Positions 8,327-16,934 are shown, numbered from the stretch's first letter. The stretch is DNA of 64,000 nt from UBA5336 sp964492485 (GCA_964492485.1 CAZBKM010000001.1:124001-188000); one strand, 5' to 3'. Made by a program: numbers and translations. The notes: generated from the letters alone by a model not told the origin.

Positions 8327-8842
8327 TCAGGCCGCGTGTTCGCGCTTGCGGCTCTTGCGGACCTTGTCCACGGCGCGCTGGCGCTTCAGCCGCGACAGAT
8401 AGTCGATGAAGAGGGTCCCTTTCAGGTGATCCATCTCATGCTGGATGCAGACGGCATAGAGACCTTCCGCCCACTCCTCGACCTCGTTACCCTGATAATC
8501 GAGATAACGCAGCCGGCAGCGGGCCGGGCGTTCCACCTCGTCGAAGACGTCCGGTATCGAAAGGCAGCCCTCCTCGTAGGGCTTCGTCTCATCGACCGTC
8601 TCGAGGATCTCGGGGTTCACGAAGTAACGCGGCTCCGACTTGTCTTCCGACAGGTCCATGACGATCACGCGAAGCGGCTCGCCGACCTGAATCGCCGCCA
8701 GACCGATGCCCGGCGCGGCGTACATGGTCTCCAGCATGTCATCCATCAGCGCCCGGATCTCGTCCGTGACGCCGCCCTCCACAGGTTTCGAGACCTGCTT
8801 CAGGCGGGGATCTGGAACCGTCAGGATCTCGCGAATGGCCAT
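8327..8842 (-). CDS. def: Peptide deformylase
   Basis: A 171-residue Fe/Zn peptide deformylase. All three motifs are present: GIGLAAIQVG (about residues 46-55), EGCLSIPD with the metal-binding Cys, and QHEMDHLKG with the two metal-binding His and the catalytic Glu. The enzyme removes the formyl group from nascent proteins. The start MAIREILTVPDPRL at 8842 is canonical; longer upstream frames lack family similarity. About 50 bases separate it from fmt. Confidence 0.97.
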   Translation of the reverse strand: MAIREILTVPDPRLKQVSKPVEGGVTDEIRALMDDMLETMYAAPGIGLAAIQVGEPLRVIVMDLSEDKSEPRYFVNPEILETVDETKPYEEGCLSIPDVFDEVERPARCRLRYLDYQGNEVEEWAEGLYAVCIQHEMDHLKGTLFIDYLSRLKRQRAVDKVRKSRKREHAA

Positions 8843-8873
8843 GGTGCCTAGATATGTAGCGCAGTCGGGCCGG

Positions 8874-10181
8874 TCAATCCTCACTCCGGTCGCCGACGGG
8901 CCGCTCATAGACCAGTTCCTCCACCGTGGCGGTCCGGGTGGTCTCGTCCACGGGGTCGAGGTGGGGGAGCACCTTGCCGCCGCGCTCGGCGATCTGCAGC
9001 TCCTCGAAGCGCCGTGCCTTGGGCAGGACGCTCTTCTCCAGGGATCCGACCATGCTGTTGAAGTGCCTGGCGGTCGCGCCCACGCTCTTGCCCAGGCGGT
9101 CGATGTGTTCGCCCATGGTGGCGAGGCTCTTGTAGAGATCCTGCCCCAGCCGCGCCGCCTCGCGGGCGTTGCGCGCGGCCTCCTCCTGTCGCCAGCCATA
9201 GGCCACCGCCTTCGCCAGCGCGATCAGCGTGGAGGGCGTGACAATGAGGACCTTGTTGCGGGCGGCGTAGTCGAAAAGGTCATGGTCTTCCTGCAGGGCG
9301 GCCGCGTAGAAATTCTCGCCAGGCACATACATCGCCACGAAGTCGACCCGGGTCTCGATCGCCTCCCAGTAGGCCTTGCCGGAAAGCTGCTTCACATGGG
9401 CGCGCATCTTCCGGGCGTGGTTCTTCAGGTGGAGATTGCGTTCGGCCTGGTCGGTGGCGTCGGCGGCCTTCAGGAAATCATCCACCGTAACCTTTGCGTC
9501 GATGACCACCTCGCGCTCGTTCGGCATCCTGATCACGACGTCCGGACGCTTGGAGGCTTCACCGCCATTGCTGCTATGGTCCTGCTCCACGAAGTCGGCA
9601 TAGGGCGACAGGCCCGAAAGCTCGAGGACGTTGCGCAGGCTCTCCTCGCCCCAGCGTCCACCACCGCGTGGCGCAGAGAGGGCGGCCGCCAGCTTCCCGG
9701 TGCTTTCCCGCGTCTCGCGCAGCTGCTCGCCCATCTGGCGAACCTGTTCGAAAATGGCCGACTTGTCAGACGTGCGTGCCTTCTCCAGCTCATCGACCCG
9801 CTTCTTGAACTCGGCGAACGTCTCGCCGATGGGCGTCATCAGCTTTTCCAGGTCGCCGCGGGTTCGTGTCTTCTGGTGCTCGAACGTCTCGTTGGCCTGG
9901 CGCAGGAATTCCTGGTGAGCATTCCGTACCGCCTCATGCGCCATGTTCGCGAACCGCTTCTCCGCCTCCTCGGACTGCGCCTCGGCCACGGCCAGACGCT
10001 TCTCTGCCTCCTCGCGGCGGGCTCGCTCGCTCGCGAGGTCTGCGGCCAGGGTCTCGGCCTGGCGGAGGGCATGGCCGTCGGCGGCGACGTGGCGCGCCCG
10101 CTTCAGCCGGTCGAAGACGATCCACCCCAGCGCGGCGAACAGGCCGAGACAGAGCACGAGGTGCAGAAGGTCGAGTTGCAT
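8874..10181 (-). CDS. rmuC: DNA recombination protein RmuC
   Basis: A 435-residue RmuC. One N-terminal transmembrane segment (residues 5-23) is followed by a long charged coiled coil (about 30-130, rich in Glu, Ala and Arg) and the RmuC nuclease-like domain with GRWGEESLRNVLELSG, RPDVVIRMPNEREVVIDAKV and YVPGENFYAAAL. RmuC limits inverted-repeat-associated rearrangements in E. coli; its restriction-enzyme-like fold suggests DNA cleavage. It is the first gene of a leftward group ending in truA; about 30 bases separate it from def. Confidence 0.95.
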   Translation of the reverse strand: MQLDLLHLVLCLGLFAALGWIVFDRLKRARHVAADGHALRQAETLAADLASERARREEAEKRLAVAEAQSEEAEKRFANMAHEAVRNAHQEFLRQANETFEHQKTRTRGDLEKLMTPIGETFAEFKKRVDELEKARTSDKSAIFEQVRQMGEQLRETRESTGKLAAALSAPRGGGRWGEESLRNVLELSGLSPYADFVEQDHSSNGGEASKRPDVVIRMPNEREVVIDAKVTVDDFLKAADATDQAERNLHLKNHARKMRAHVKQLSGKAYWEAIETRVDFVAMYVPGENFYAAALQEDHDLFDYAARNKVLIVTPSTLIALAKAVAYGWRQEEAARNAREAARLGQDLYKSLATMGEHIDRLGKSVGATARHFNSMVGSLEKSVLPKARRFEELQIAERGGKVLPHLDPVDETTRTATVEELVYERPVGDRSED

Positions 10182-10265
10182 CGCGGCGATCCTTTTGCGC
10201 GGAACGTAGCGGGAACATAGAGCGACGTCCAGCGATTCGTGACCTGACCGGCACGCCTGCGCCGA

Positions 10266-11240
10266 TTATCCCCGTTCCCAGGTCGACAGCGTCCGGCGGA
10301 CGGGACCTTCCTCGGCTGCGCTGAACCCCTCGACGAGGCGGGAGATGTAGGCCGACAATTCTTCGCGAACGTCATAGGGCGCTTCCATCGGCAGGAAATG
10401 GGTGGCGCCACGTTTCAGCTTCATGGTCATCCGGGGATGCTTCCGCAGGAGCCGGCTGGCGACCTTCGCACTGATGACGGAATTCTGTTCCGCCTGCATC
10501 ACCATGATCGGGATGCCCTTCTTCTTCACCTTCGACAGGGCCGCCCAGGGGCGGTTGCGCTGCGCATTGAAGGTCGCGGCTTCCCAGGCCGGCTTGCAGG
10601 CCAGTTCCCATATCTGCTCGTCGCTGTCGTGGGGGTTGTCGTCTATCCGGACCAGCGCATCGAGCAGGTAGTCGTCGAGGAACGGCTCTCGCCAGGTCCG
10701 GAAGGCGCCGCGCCCCTCATACTTTTCCCTGGCCTGGGCGGGTGCCTCGAATTGCGCCCGCCGGCGCCTGGCCTGACGCGCCATGCCGGAGCCCGATCCG
10801 CCAATCGCGGCAAAGAAGGGGATCAGATGGAACCAGCGATACAGGCGCGGCGCCAGAATCACGGGGTCGACCAGAACCAGGCCCTTCACGAGGTCGGGTC
10901 GCTTGCCCGCCACGAGAAGGGCAACGCAGCCGCCCATGGAGTGCCCGCCGAGCACGACGCCCTGGGGCGCGTTCTTCTCCAGCCATGCGATGACGTCGTC
11001 CCGGTAGGTCGCCCAGGATTTCAGCTTGCGGGGATCGGCGGGCAGCGTGGTGCGGCCATGGCCGCGCTGGTCCAGCGCAACGATGCGCGTGCGAAAGCCG
11101 AGCGGTGCCAGGATCGACTGATAGGTGATGGCATTGAAACCGGTCGCATGAAGCCAGACCAGTCCGACCATCTTGGCAGGGTCGCCGAACTCGATCCCGG
11201 CCATCTCGCCGTCCAGAAGGTCGCGTCTGAACCGTCGCAT
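10266..11240 (-). CDS. Alpha/beta hydrolase
   Basis: A 324-residue alpha/beta hydrolase. The oxyanion/strand motif VWLHATGFNAITY (about 28-40) precedes the nucleophile elbow GGHSMGG (Ser near residue 98). An Asp-containing region follows LVLVDPVI, and the catalytic His is probably that of GATHFLPMEAP near residue 285. Substrate is unknown; the family includes esterases and haloalkane or epoxide hydrolases. The ATG at 11240 shares a TGATG with the stop of a tiny upstream peptide gene, so its translation is probably coupled to that peptide. Confidence 0.88.
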   Translation of the reverse strand: MRRFRRDLLDGEMAGIEFGDPAKMVGLVWLHATGFNAITYQSILAPLGFRTRIVALDQRGHGRTTLPADPRKLKSWATYRDDVIAWLEKNAPQGVVLGGHSMGGCVALLVAGKRPDLVKGLVLVDPVILAPRLYRWFHLIPFFAAIGGSGSGMARQARRRRAQFEAPAQAREKYEGRGAFRTWREPFLDDYLLDALVRIDDNPHDSDEQIWELACKPAWEAATFNAQRNRPWAALSKVKKKGIPIMVMQAEQNSVISAKVASRLLRKHPRMTMKLKRGATHFLPMEAPYDVREELSAYISRLVEGFSAAEEGPVRRTLSTWERG

Positions 11241-11389
11241 CAGTTACGCTCCCGGACGACCTTGCCGGGGTGTCCGATGCCTTCGCCGGCGTCGTTGCAG
11301 ACTGCCGCGATCTCCGGGCCCGCAAGGGTGCCAAGTGGCACAAGCGCCAGGAGGCCGGCGGCAAGCGCGGGCGGGAGCGGTGTGGACAA
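11240..11389 (-). CDS. 49-residue signal-peptide-like protein, TTG start
   Basis: A short frame of 49 residues not matching any family I know. It starts with TTG at 11389, preceded by a near-perfect AGGAGG at the right distance, and ends in TGA that overlaps the ATG of the alpha/beta hydrolase (TGATG). The first 25 residues are hydrophobic (PALAAGLLALVPLGTLAGP) and resemble a signal peptide or membrane segment; the remaining part (VCNDAGEGIGHPGKVV) is polar with one Cys. The strong ribosome site and coupling argue for real translation. It may be a small secreted peptide or a leader whose translation sets expression of the hydrolase. Confidence 0.6.
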   Translation of the reverse strand: MSTPLPPALAAGLLALVPLGTLAGPEIAAVCNDAGEGIGHPGKVVRERN

Positions 11390-11601
11390 GGGAAGACCTC
11401 CTGAGGCTGGGGACAGGCCGGGTGGGAAGGATCAAACCCGAAACCGGTCTCCACGCCTAGGGGGCAAACCGGCCTTTGGCCAGTGGGCAGGTGGACCGCT
11501 TGCGCAGGTTTCATCTTTCCACGCCCGGCCGGACGCTGGGTCATGCTGGCCCGCCTGCGCGCGATCCGTTACCTTGCTCGCAAAAGACCGGAGCGCCTGA
11601 G

Positions 11602-12453
11602 ATGCTGAAGAAGACCCACCCCTGTTTCGATGTCACCATCGAGGACAAGATTGCCCACATCGTGATGAATCGCGGCGATGCGATGAACACGATGAACCGG
11701 GATTTCTGGAACGACCTGCCTGCCATCGTGGAAGAGATCGACCGCGAGGCGCTGGCCCGGGTGATCGTCATTTCGTCCACCGGAAAGCACTTCTCCGCGG
11801 GCATGGACCTGTCGGTGTTCTCCCAGGACGGGGCGGTGAGCCATCAGAAGGTCGACCGCTACGTTGCGGCCGAGGCCTTCCGGTCGAACATCCGCCAGAT
11901 CCAGCACGCCTTCAATGCCCTCGAAGCCGCCCGCATGCCGGTGCTCTTCGCCTGCCATGGCGGCGTCATCGGCGGGGCGATCGACATGATCTGCGCCGGC
12001 GACATCCGCTGGTGTACCCGCGATGCCTTCTTCTGCATCCAGGAGATCAACATCGGCATGACCGCCGATGTGGGCACGTTCCCGCGCCTGCAGCGGTTCG
12101 TCCCGGAGGGCTGGGTGCGGGAACTGGCGTTCACCGGTCGCCGCCTGCCGGCAGAGAAGGCTCGCGAGATCGGTCTGGTGAACGAGGTGTTCGACACGCA
12201 TGAGGACATGATGGCCCATGTGATGGCGACGGCCCGCGAGATCGCCTCCAAGAACCCGGTCGCCGTCACGGGCTCGAAGGTCATGATCACCTATGGCCGC
12301 GACCACACGACGGCCGACACGCTGGACTATATCGGCGTCTGGAACGCGGCGATGTTCCCGCCGCCCCACATGGCGGAGGCCTTCGCGGCGAAGGCGGAGA
12401 AGCGTGAACCTGAGTTTCCGGACCTGTTGAAGCTGCGCAACTCACCCATGTAG
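11602..12453 (+). CDS. Crotonase, delta3,5-delta2,4-dienoyl-CoA isomerase-like
   Basis: A 283-residue crotonase-fold enzyme. The oxyanion-hole segments FSAGMDLSVF (about 66-75) and HGGVIGGAIDMICAGDIRW (about 117-135) are present. The three acidic residues that define mammalian ECH1 dienoyl-CoA isomerase fall at matching spacings: Asp of GAIDM, then Glu of IQEINIG 20 residues later, then Asp of TADVGT eight residues after that. This suggests isomerisation of dienoyl-CoAs in unsaturated fatty acid beta-oxidation rather than simple hydration. ATG 11602 has GGAG eight bases upstream. Confidence 0.85.
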   Translation: MLKKTHPCFDVTIEDKIAHIVMNRGDAMNTMNRDFWNDLPAIVEEIDREALARVIVISSTGKHFSAGMDLSVFSQDGAVSHQKVDRYVAAEAFRSNIRQIQHAFNALEAARMPVLFACHGGVIGGAIDMICAGDIRWCTRDAFFCIQEINIGMTADVGTFPRLQRFVPEGWVRELAFTGRRLPAEKAREIGLVNEVFDTHEDMMAHVMATAREIASKNPVAVTGSKVMITYGRDHTTADTLDYIGVWNAAMFPPPHMAEAFAAKAEKREPEFPDLLKLRNSPM

Positions 12454-12486
12454 GCGCGGTTCCGGCCAGACGGATTGGGGCGAGGC

Positions 12487-13503
12487 TCAGGGCAGGGCGA
12501 AATGCTTGGACAGCCTCAGCCCCTGGCCCTGGTAATGATTTCCGCTCTCGCCATAGGGGCGGTCCGGGCGGCTCGCCATCGCCTCGTAGACCAGCCGGCC
12601 GACAGGCTGCCCATCCTCCACCACGAAGGGCACGTCGCGGGAGCGGACCTCCAGCACGGCGCGGCTGCCACCCTCGTTCACGCCGAAACCGGGATCGAAG
12701 AACCCGGCATAGTGTGCGCGAAATTCCCCCAGTTCAGGCGCGATCGGCGCCATCTCGGCAGCCCGGGTAAGCGGCACCTTCACCGCTTCCTTGGATGCGA
12801 GAATGTAGAATTCGTCGGGTTGCAGGACGAGCCGGCCCTTGTGGGGGCGCACGGGCTCCCAGAAGTCGTCCACGGCGTGGCGGCCGGTCTTCTGCAGGTC
12901 GACCAACCCGGCATGGCGCCGCGCCCGCCAGCCTGCCGGCCGGTCGCCGAAGGAGGCGAGATCGACGGAAAAGACGGTGTCCCTCACGGGGGCATGGGGA
13001 CCACGTCGCAGCCGTAGCTGGGCGAGTCGATCGCCCTGTCTGGCGAGGATCGAGAAGGTCCGCGGGGAAATCTCCAGATAGAGCGGCCCGCGATACCCTG
13101 CCGGTACCTCGTCGAAAGCCTCGCCGCCATCGGTGATGACCCGTGTGAAGACGTCCAGGCGGCCGGTGGAGGATTTCGGATTGGCGCGTCCCTCTATCCC
13201 GGGCGGCAGGTCGAGGCGCTCCTGCAGCAGCGCCAGGTAGACGCACCCGGTTTCCAGGACGGCGCCACCGGCGATGTCCATCCGGTGCATCTGCAGGTCG
13301 CTGTCATGCAGGAGGCGTCCGATGCTGCGTCCTTTTCCGGGCAGGAAACTGGCGCGGATGCGGTAGACATCGTCGGCCAGCCTCAGGTCGAGACTGGCCG
13401 GCTGGATCTGGTTTTCGGCCAGCGGAGTCTCGGCCGAAAGGTGGCCGGCCGCGATCAGGGCCGATAAGTCACGGTCCGGCAGCACGCCGGGCGATTGCGC
13501 CAT
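12487..13503 (-). CDS. dcd: 2'-deoxycytidine 5'-triphosphate deaminase, two-domain form
   Basis: A 338-residue enzyme roughly twice the length of E. coli Dcd (193 residues), as in many alphaproteobacteria. The first half has QIQPASLDLRLADDVYRI and RANPKSSTGRLDVFTRVITDG, the second half FRAHYAGFFDPGFGVNEGGSRAV and VRSRDVPFVVEDGQPVGRL. Both halves carry dCTP deaminase/dUTPase-type strands, so the chain looks like a fused tandem repeat that forms the trimer interface internally. It supplies dUTP for thymidylate synthesis. GAGGG lies upstream of ATG 13503. It is convergent with the crotonase. Confidence 0.92.
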   Translation of the reverse strand: MAQSPGVLPDRDLSALIAAGHLSAETPLAENQIQPASLDLRLADDVYRIRASFLPGKGRSIGRLLHDSDLQMHRMDIAGGAVLETGCVYLALLQERLDLPPGIEGRANPKSSTGRLDVFTRVITDGGEAFDEVPAGYRGPLYLEISPRTFSILARQGDRLAQLRLRRGPHAPVRDTVFSVDLASFGDRPAGWRARRHAGLVDLQKTGRHAVDDFWEPVRPHKGRLVLQPDEFYILASKEAVKVPLTRAAEMAPIAPELGEFRAHYAGFFDPGFGVNEGGSRAVLEVRSRDVPFVVEDGQPVGRLVYEAMASRPDRPYGESGNHYQGQGLRLSKHFALP

Positions 13504-13570
13504 GGCTTGATCCCTCTAGTTTCGCAGCCTTAAGACGCGCCGTCTGGATTTGCAAAGGAAGACCCCGGAG

Positions 13571-14788
13571 ATGACCGATCCGTCCGACCGCAGTGACCCG
13601 CGCCGGTGGCGCCCCGCCACACGCCTGGTACGCGGGGGCACCATGCGCTCCCAGTTCGGTGAGACGTCGGAGGCGATCTACCTGACATCGGGCTATGCCT
13701 ATGACAGCGCCGAACAGGCCGCCGCGCGCATGGCGGGCGAGGAACCGGGATTCGTCTATTCCCGTTACGCGAATCCCACCGTGCGGATGCTGGAAGAGCG
13801 GTTGCAGCTCCTGGAAGGTGCTGAAGCCGCCCGGGTGACCGCCTCCGGCATGGGCGCGATCTCGGCGGCCATGACGGCGCCATGCCGATCGGGCGACCGC
13901 GTCGTGGCGGCGGCGGCCCTGTTTGGCTCATGCCGTTGGATCGTCGGAACGCTGCTGCCACGCTTCGGCATAGAGACCGAGTTCGTCGACGGGACCGATC
14001 TGGACGCATGGGCGCGGGCGCTGTCGACGCCGACCAAGCTGGTTCTGGTCGAGAGCCCGTCTAACCCGCTGCTCGACGCGGTCGACCTGCCGGCAGTGGC
14101 CGAGATGTGCCGCAAGGCCGGGGCGCGTCTGGTGGTCGATAACGTCTTCGCCACGCCGGTGCTGCAGCGGCCGCTGGAGCTTGGGGCAGACATCGTGACC
14201 TATTCCGCCACCAAGCACATGGACGGACAGGGCCGCGTCCTTGCAGGTGCCGTGTTGGGGGCCGCCGACTGGATCGAGGAGCATCTGGACCCCTATCTCC
14301 GCCACACCGGTCCGGCGCCGTCGCCCTTCAATGCGTGGGTCGTGCTGAAGGGTCTGGAAACCCTGGCCATGCGGGTTGAGGCGGCCTCGGCCAACGCCGC
14401 ACGGGTCGCCGACGCACTGGCCAACCATCCCGGCGTGGCGCACGTGCGCTATCCCGGCCGCGAGGACCATCCCCAGCGCGCGGTACATGCCAGGCAAATG
14501 ACGGCCGGTGGCACGCTTGTGGCGGTGTCGCTCAAGGGCGGACGGTCCGCGGCCTTCCGGGCGCTGAACGCGCTTCAACTGGTCGACATCTCCAACAATC
14601 TCGGCGACACCAAGACGCTCGCCTGTCACCCCGCCTCGACGACGCACCGGACGCTGTCGGAGGAGGACAGGGCCACGATCGGGCTCGACGAGAGCTGGCT
14701 GCGGATATCCGTCGGCCTCGAGGATCCGGAAGATGTGATCGCAGACCTTCTCGCGGCGCTTGACGCGGCGAATGGAACGCCAACCTAA
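13571..14788 (+). CDS. metZ: O-succinylhomoserine sulfhydrylase
   Basis: A 405-residue PLP enzyme of the Cys/Met metabolism family, making homocysteine from O-succinylhomoserine and sulfide. Hallmarks: FVYSRYANPTVRMLEERL (about 62-79), the cofactor lysine in YSATKHMDGQGRVLAG (about 213-228), and CHPASTTHRTLSEEDRATIG near the C-terminus. GQGRVLAG after the Lys is typical of MetZ. The start ATG 13571 follows CGGAG; an in-frame upstream start lacks a ribosome site. apaG follows six bases after the stop, so both are probably cotranscribed. Confidence 0.93.
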   Translation: MTDPSDRSDPRRWRPATRLVRGGTMRSQFGETSEAIYLTSGYAYDSAEQAAARMAGEEPGFVYSRYANPTVRMLEERLQLLEGAEAARVTASGMGAISAAMTAPCRSGDRVVAAAALFGSCRWIVGTLLPRFGIETEFVDGTDLDAWARALSTPTKLVLVESPSNPLLDAVDLPAVAEMCRKAGARLVVDNVFATPVLQRPLELGADIVTYSATKHMDGQGRVLAGAVLGAADWIEEHLDPYLRHTGPAPSPFNAWVVLKGLETLAMRVEAASANAARVADALANHPGVAHVRYPGREDHPQRAVHARQMTAGGTLVAVSLKGGRSAAFRALNALQLVDISNNLGDTKTLACHPASTTHRTLSEEDRATIGLDESWLRISVGLEDPEDVIADLLAALDAANGTPT

Positions 14789-14794
14789 GGACCC

Positions 14795-15217
14795 ATGCAT
14801 TCCGACGACGATCCACCGACCCTCGCTTATGAAACCGTGACCCAGGGCGTGCTTGTGCGCGTCGTGCCGGAGTTTCTCGATGAGGAGTCCGATCCCAGCC
14901 GCGCCCGTTATGTCTGGGCCTATACGGTCGACATCCACAATGGCAGCGACACCGCATGGAAGGTCGTGACGCGCCATTGGCAGATCGTCGACGCGGCGGG
15001 CCGGACCCAGGCCGTGGACGGCGAAGGCGTGGTCGGGCAGCAGCCACTTCTGCCGCCGGGCGAGGGTTTCACCTACAGGTCAGGCGTCCCACTCAGCGCG
15101 GCTTCCGGTATGATGAGCGGCAGCTACGACCTGGTTGCGCCCGACGGAACCCGCATGACGGTGCCGATCCCGGCCTTCTCGCTCGACAGCCCGTTCAGTC
15201 GATCCCGACCGAGCTGA
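14795..15217 (+). CDS. apaG: ApaG (Co2+/Mg2+ efflux-associated, DUF525)
   Basis: A 140-residue ApaG protein with the fibronectin-type fold signature: YVWAYTVDIHNGSDTAWKVV, RHWQIVDAAGRTQAVDGEG, and VVGQQPLLPPGEGFTYRSG. The last part (SGSYDLVAPDGTRMTVPIPAF) is also diagnostic. ApaG proteins have been linked to metal tolerance and Ap4A metabolism without a settled biochemical role. It sits six bases after metZ. A 12-base-pair hairpin follows the stop codon. Confidence 0.93.
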   Translation: MHSDDDPPTLAYETVTQGVLVRVVPEFLDEESDPSRARYVWAYTVDIHNGSDTAWKVVTRHWQIVDAAGRTQAVDGEGVVGQQPLLPPGEGFTYRSGVPLSAASGMMSGSYDLVAPDGTRMTVPIPAFSLDSPFSRSRPS

Positions 15218-15255
15218 ACGCCGCCCGGGGCCATCAGAAGGGCGACCAGACGAAA

Positions 15256-15283
15256 CCGCCACCAGTCTGAAGACTGATGGCGG
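15256..15283 (+). terminator. Hairpin downstream of metZ-apaG
   Basis: Two 12-base arms around a TGAA loop pair with a single mismatch (CCGCCACCAGTC against GACTGATGGCGG). No T run follows, so it may be a terminator that needs Rho, or a 3'-end stabiliser. Confidence 0.45.
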
Positions 15284-15310
15284 CGTATGGAGGGAAGGCC
15301 GGCATGCGGC

Positions 15311-15416
15311 CTAGCGCATCTTCAAATCAATCGGAGTTAGTGAAGATGCGCTAGCTTCTTGTTTTTGCGCATTTTCTTAACGCGAACCGGTTTCCACTTC
15401 GCTTGAAAATGCTCTA
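15311..15416. repeat. Dispersed intergenic repeat, copy A (with a perfect 14-base inverted repeat)
   Basis: The distal part is a perfect inverted repeat CTAGCGCATCTTCA (15311-15324) and TGAAGATGCGCTAG (15341-15354) around a 16-base loop. The proximal part (15361-15416) is a second imperfect palindrome, GCGCATTTTC ... GAAAATGCTC, with AACCGGTT at its centre. Read from the adjacent gene, the element begins TAGAGCATTTTC, and that TAG is the stop codon of the DUF4168 gene. Similar sequence occurs at five other sites in the window. Confidence 0.85.
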
Positions 15417-15752
15417 GCGATTCTCCAGTGCTTCCTTGTACCGGGCCCAGAGTTCGTCATCCTGCTGGACCTGCGTGGAGAGCGTTTCGACCTCGTCTCT
15501 CGAAAGGGAACTCTGCTGGATCAGCTTGTCCATTTCGTTCTGCGCTTCGGACCGCTTCTGAGCCAGTTCCTGCTCGCCGGTCTCCTGGTTCACGCTCTCG
15601 CGATAGTCGCGCTGTACTTCGGCAAGCGTCAGTTGGAGCTCGACGAACTCGTTCAGCTTTTCATCCGACACGTCCATGGATTGCGCGATGGCCGGCGCGC
15701 CCAGGGCTGCGGATGCCAGGGTTGCGGCGAAGATCGATGTAAAACGTTTCAA
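15414..15752 (-). CDS. DUF4168 secreted protein
   Basis: A 112-residue protein with a Sec signal peptide (TSIFAATLASAALGAPAIAQ, cleavage after AIAQ near residue 24). The mature part is a helical, Glu/Gln-rich DUF4168 domain (KLNEFVELQLTLAEVQRDYR, then AQNEMDKLIQQSSLS). No biochemical function is known. Translation starts with TTG at 15752; AAGGAGG lies five to six bases upstream and no ATG fits. The stop codon coincides with the end of repeat copy A. The upstream 100 bases are unusually AT-rich. Confidence 0.82.
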   Translation of the reverse strand: MKRFTSIFAATLASAALGAPAIAQSMDVSDEKLNEFVELQLTLAEVQRDYRESVNQETGEQELAQKRSEAQNEMDKLIQQSSLSRDEVETLSTQVQQDDELWARYKEALENR

Positions 15753-15774
15753 GATAGCCTCCTTGTTGATGGCT

Positions 15775-15865
15775 ACGGCATGTAAACAGCCACTAAAGTA
15801 TTGCTCAAATGAAAAACGGGAAAATAAAGTAGCTCGCCAACTCTATTTATTGCAGCCTATTCATA
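15775..15865 (-). promoter_or_regulatory. AT-rich island, probable promoter region of the DUF4168 gene
   Basis: About 90 bases rich in A and T stand out from the GC-rich surroundings. On the minus strand a TTGAGC is followed after 16 bases by TTTACA, about 30 bases upstream of the TTG start. The exact promoter is uncertain. Confidence 0.35.
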
Positions 15866-15914
15866 CTGCGCGATCAGGTGCCGGACCCGGCACACAGGGA
15901 CGTGCCTGGCCGCG

Positions 15915-16610
15915 TCAGGCGCGGTCGGATGCAGCCGCGTCACGCGAACCATTCCGGGTTAGGACGACCGTCAGATTGTTCGCCGGCATCGCGATCGTCC
16001 GATCCAGCGAGAGTCCGTGATCCGCGGCCAGGGGCATGATCTCGCGGTCGAGGTCGCGCACGCCCCATGCAGGATCGCGCCGTCTCAGATCCTCGCTGAA
16101 GCGGACGTTGGACGGGGCCATCACGCCATTGCGTGCAAAGGGACCATAGAGAATGAGCTGCCCGCCCGGTACCAGACATGTCGCTGCGCCAGCGATCAGG
16201 CCCACGGTCGCGGTCCATGGCGCGATATGGATCATGTTGGCGCAGAAGACCGCATCGAAGGTCTGACCCTGCAGGGCATCGCTCCAGGTCTTGCAGTCGG
16301 TCCGCAGGTCAAGCGGGCCAAGACGGCGGTCCGATCCGCCCGCATGGGCGATCCAGGCGGAAATGCTCGCGCGGGCCTCGCCATCGGGATCGGAGAACGT
16401 CCAGCGGAGACCGGGCAGGGCGGCCGTGACGTGCAGGCCGTGCTCGCCGGTGCCCGACGCGATCTCCAGCACGTGACCCGGGCTCGGCAGGAGCTCGGCG
16501 AGCACGTCCCGGATGGCATCCCTGTTTCTGGCAACCGAGGGGGAGGCGCGCCGGCCATCCGAGGTCTGGTCACGTGTCTCCAGAGCCGCGGGTTTGCGCG
16601 GGTCGGTCAT
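15915..16610 (-). CDS. DUF938 SAM-dependent methyltransferase-like protein
   Basis: A 231-residue class I methyltransferase-like protein of the DUF938 family. The N-terminal SPSVARNRDAIRDVLAE is characteristic, followed by the SAM-binding loop VLEIASGTGEHGLHV (about 46-60), WTFSDPDGEARASI, and the family motif AVFCANMIHIAPW (about 115-127). Substrate is unknown. The start ATG 16610 follows GGGAG. It is divergent from rpmG. Confidence 0.88.
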   Translation of the reverse strand: MTDPRKPAALETRDQTSDGRRASPSVARNRDAIRDVLAELLPSPGHVLEIASGTGEHGLHVTAALPGLRWTFSDPDGEARASISAWIAHAGGSDRRLGPLDLRTDCKTWSDALQGQTFDAVFCANMIHIAPWTATVGLIAGAATCLVPGGQLILYGPFARNGVMAPSNVRFSEDLRRRDPAWGVRDLDREIMPLAADHGLSLDRTIAMPANNLTVVLTRNGSRDAAASDRA

Positions 16611-16657
16611 GGCAGGTCTCCCTCGCAGGCGGGTTGGCAACACGGCCAGACCCATGG

Positions 16658-16686
16658 TTGACTTTCGGGCCCCGAGCGGTCATCAG
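16658..16686 (+). promoter_or_regulatory. Possible promoter of rpmG
   Basis: TTGACT (16658-16663) with a 17-base spacer to CATCAG (16681-16686). Good -35, poor -10; it sits in the divergent region between the DUF938 gene and rpmG, about 40 bases before the start codon. Confidence 0.3.
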
Positions 16687-16728
16687 ACGCGCTTCACGGA
16701 ATTCACGCCTGCAGAGGGCAGTACGGCC

Positions 16729-16896
16729 ATGGCCAAACCAGCGACCATCAAGATTCGCCTGAACTCGACCGCGGGCACCGGCTTCTTCTATGTCACCAAG
16801 AAGAACCCCCGCAACATGACCGAGAAGCTCGTGCTGAAGAAGTACGATCCGATCGCAAGGAAGCACGTTGAGTTCAAGGAAGGGAAGATCAAGTAG
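16729..16896 (+). CDS. rpmG: 50S ribosomal protein L33
   Basis: A 55-residue L33: MAKPATIKIRLNSTAGTGFF, then YVTKKNPRNMTEKLVLKKYD and the basic C-terminus KHVEFKEGKIK. It is of the cysteine-free type, which does not bind zinc. It is short but unmistakable, and stands alone, followed by a terminator hairpin. Confidence 0.97.
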   Translation: MAKPATIKIRLNSTAGTGFFYVTKKNPRNMTEKLVLKKYDPIARKHVEFKEGKIK

Positions 16897-16934
16897 ACCC
16901 CGGGTCTGCGCGATCCTCTTTCGCGACGTTTCCG

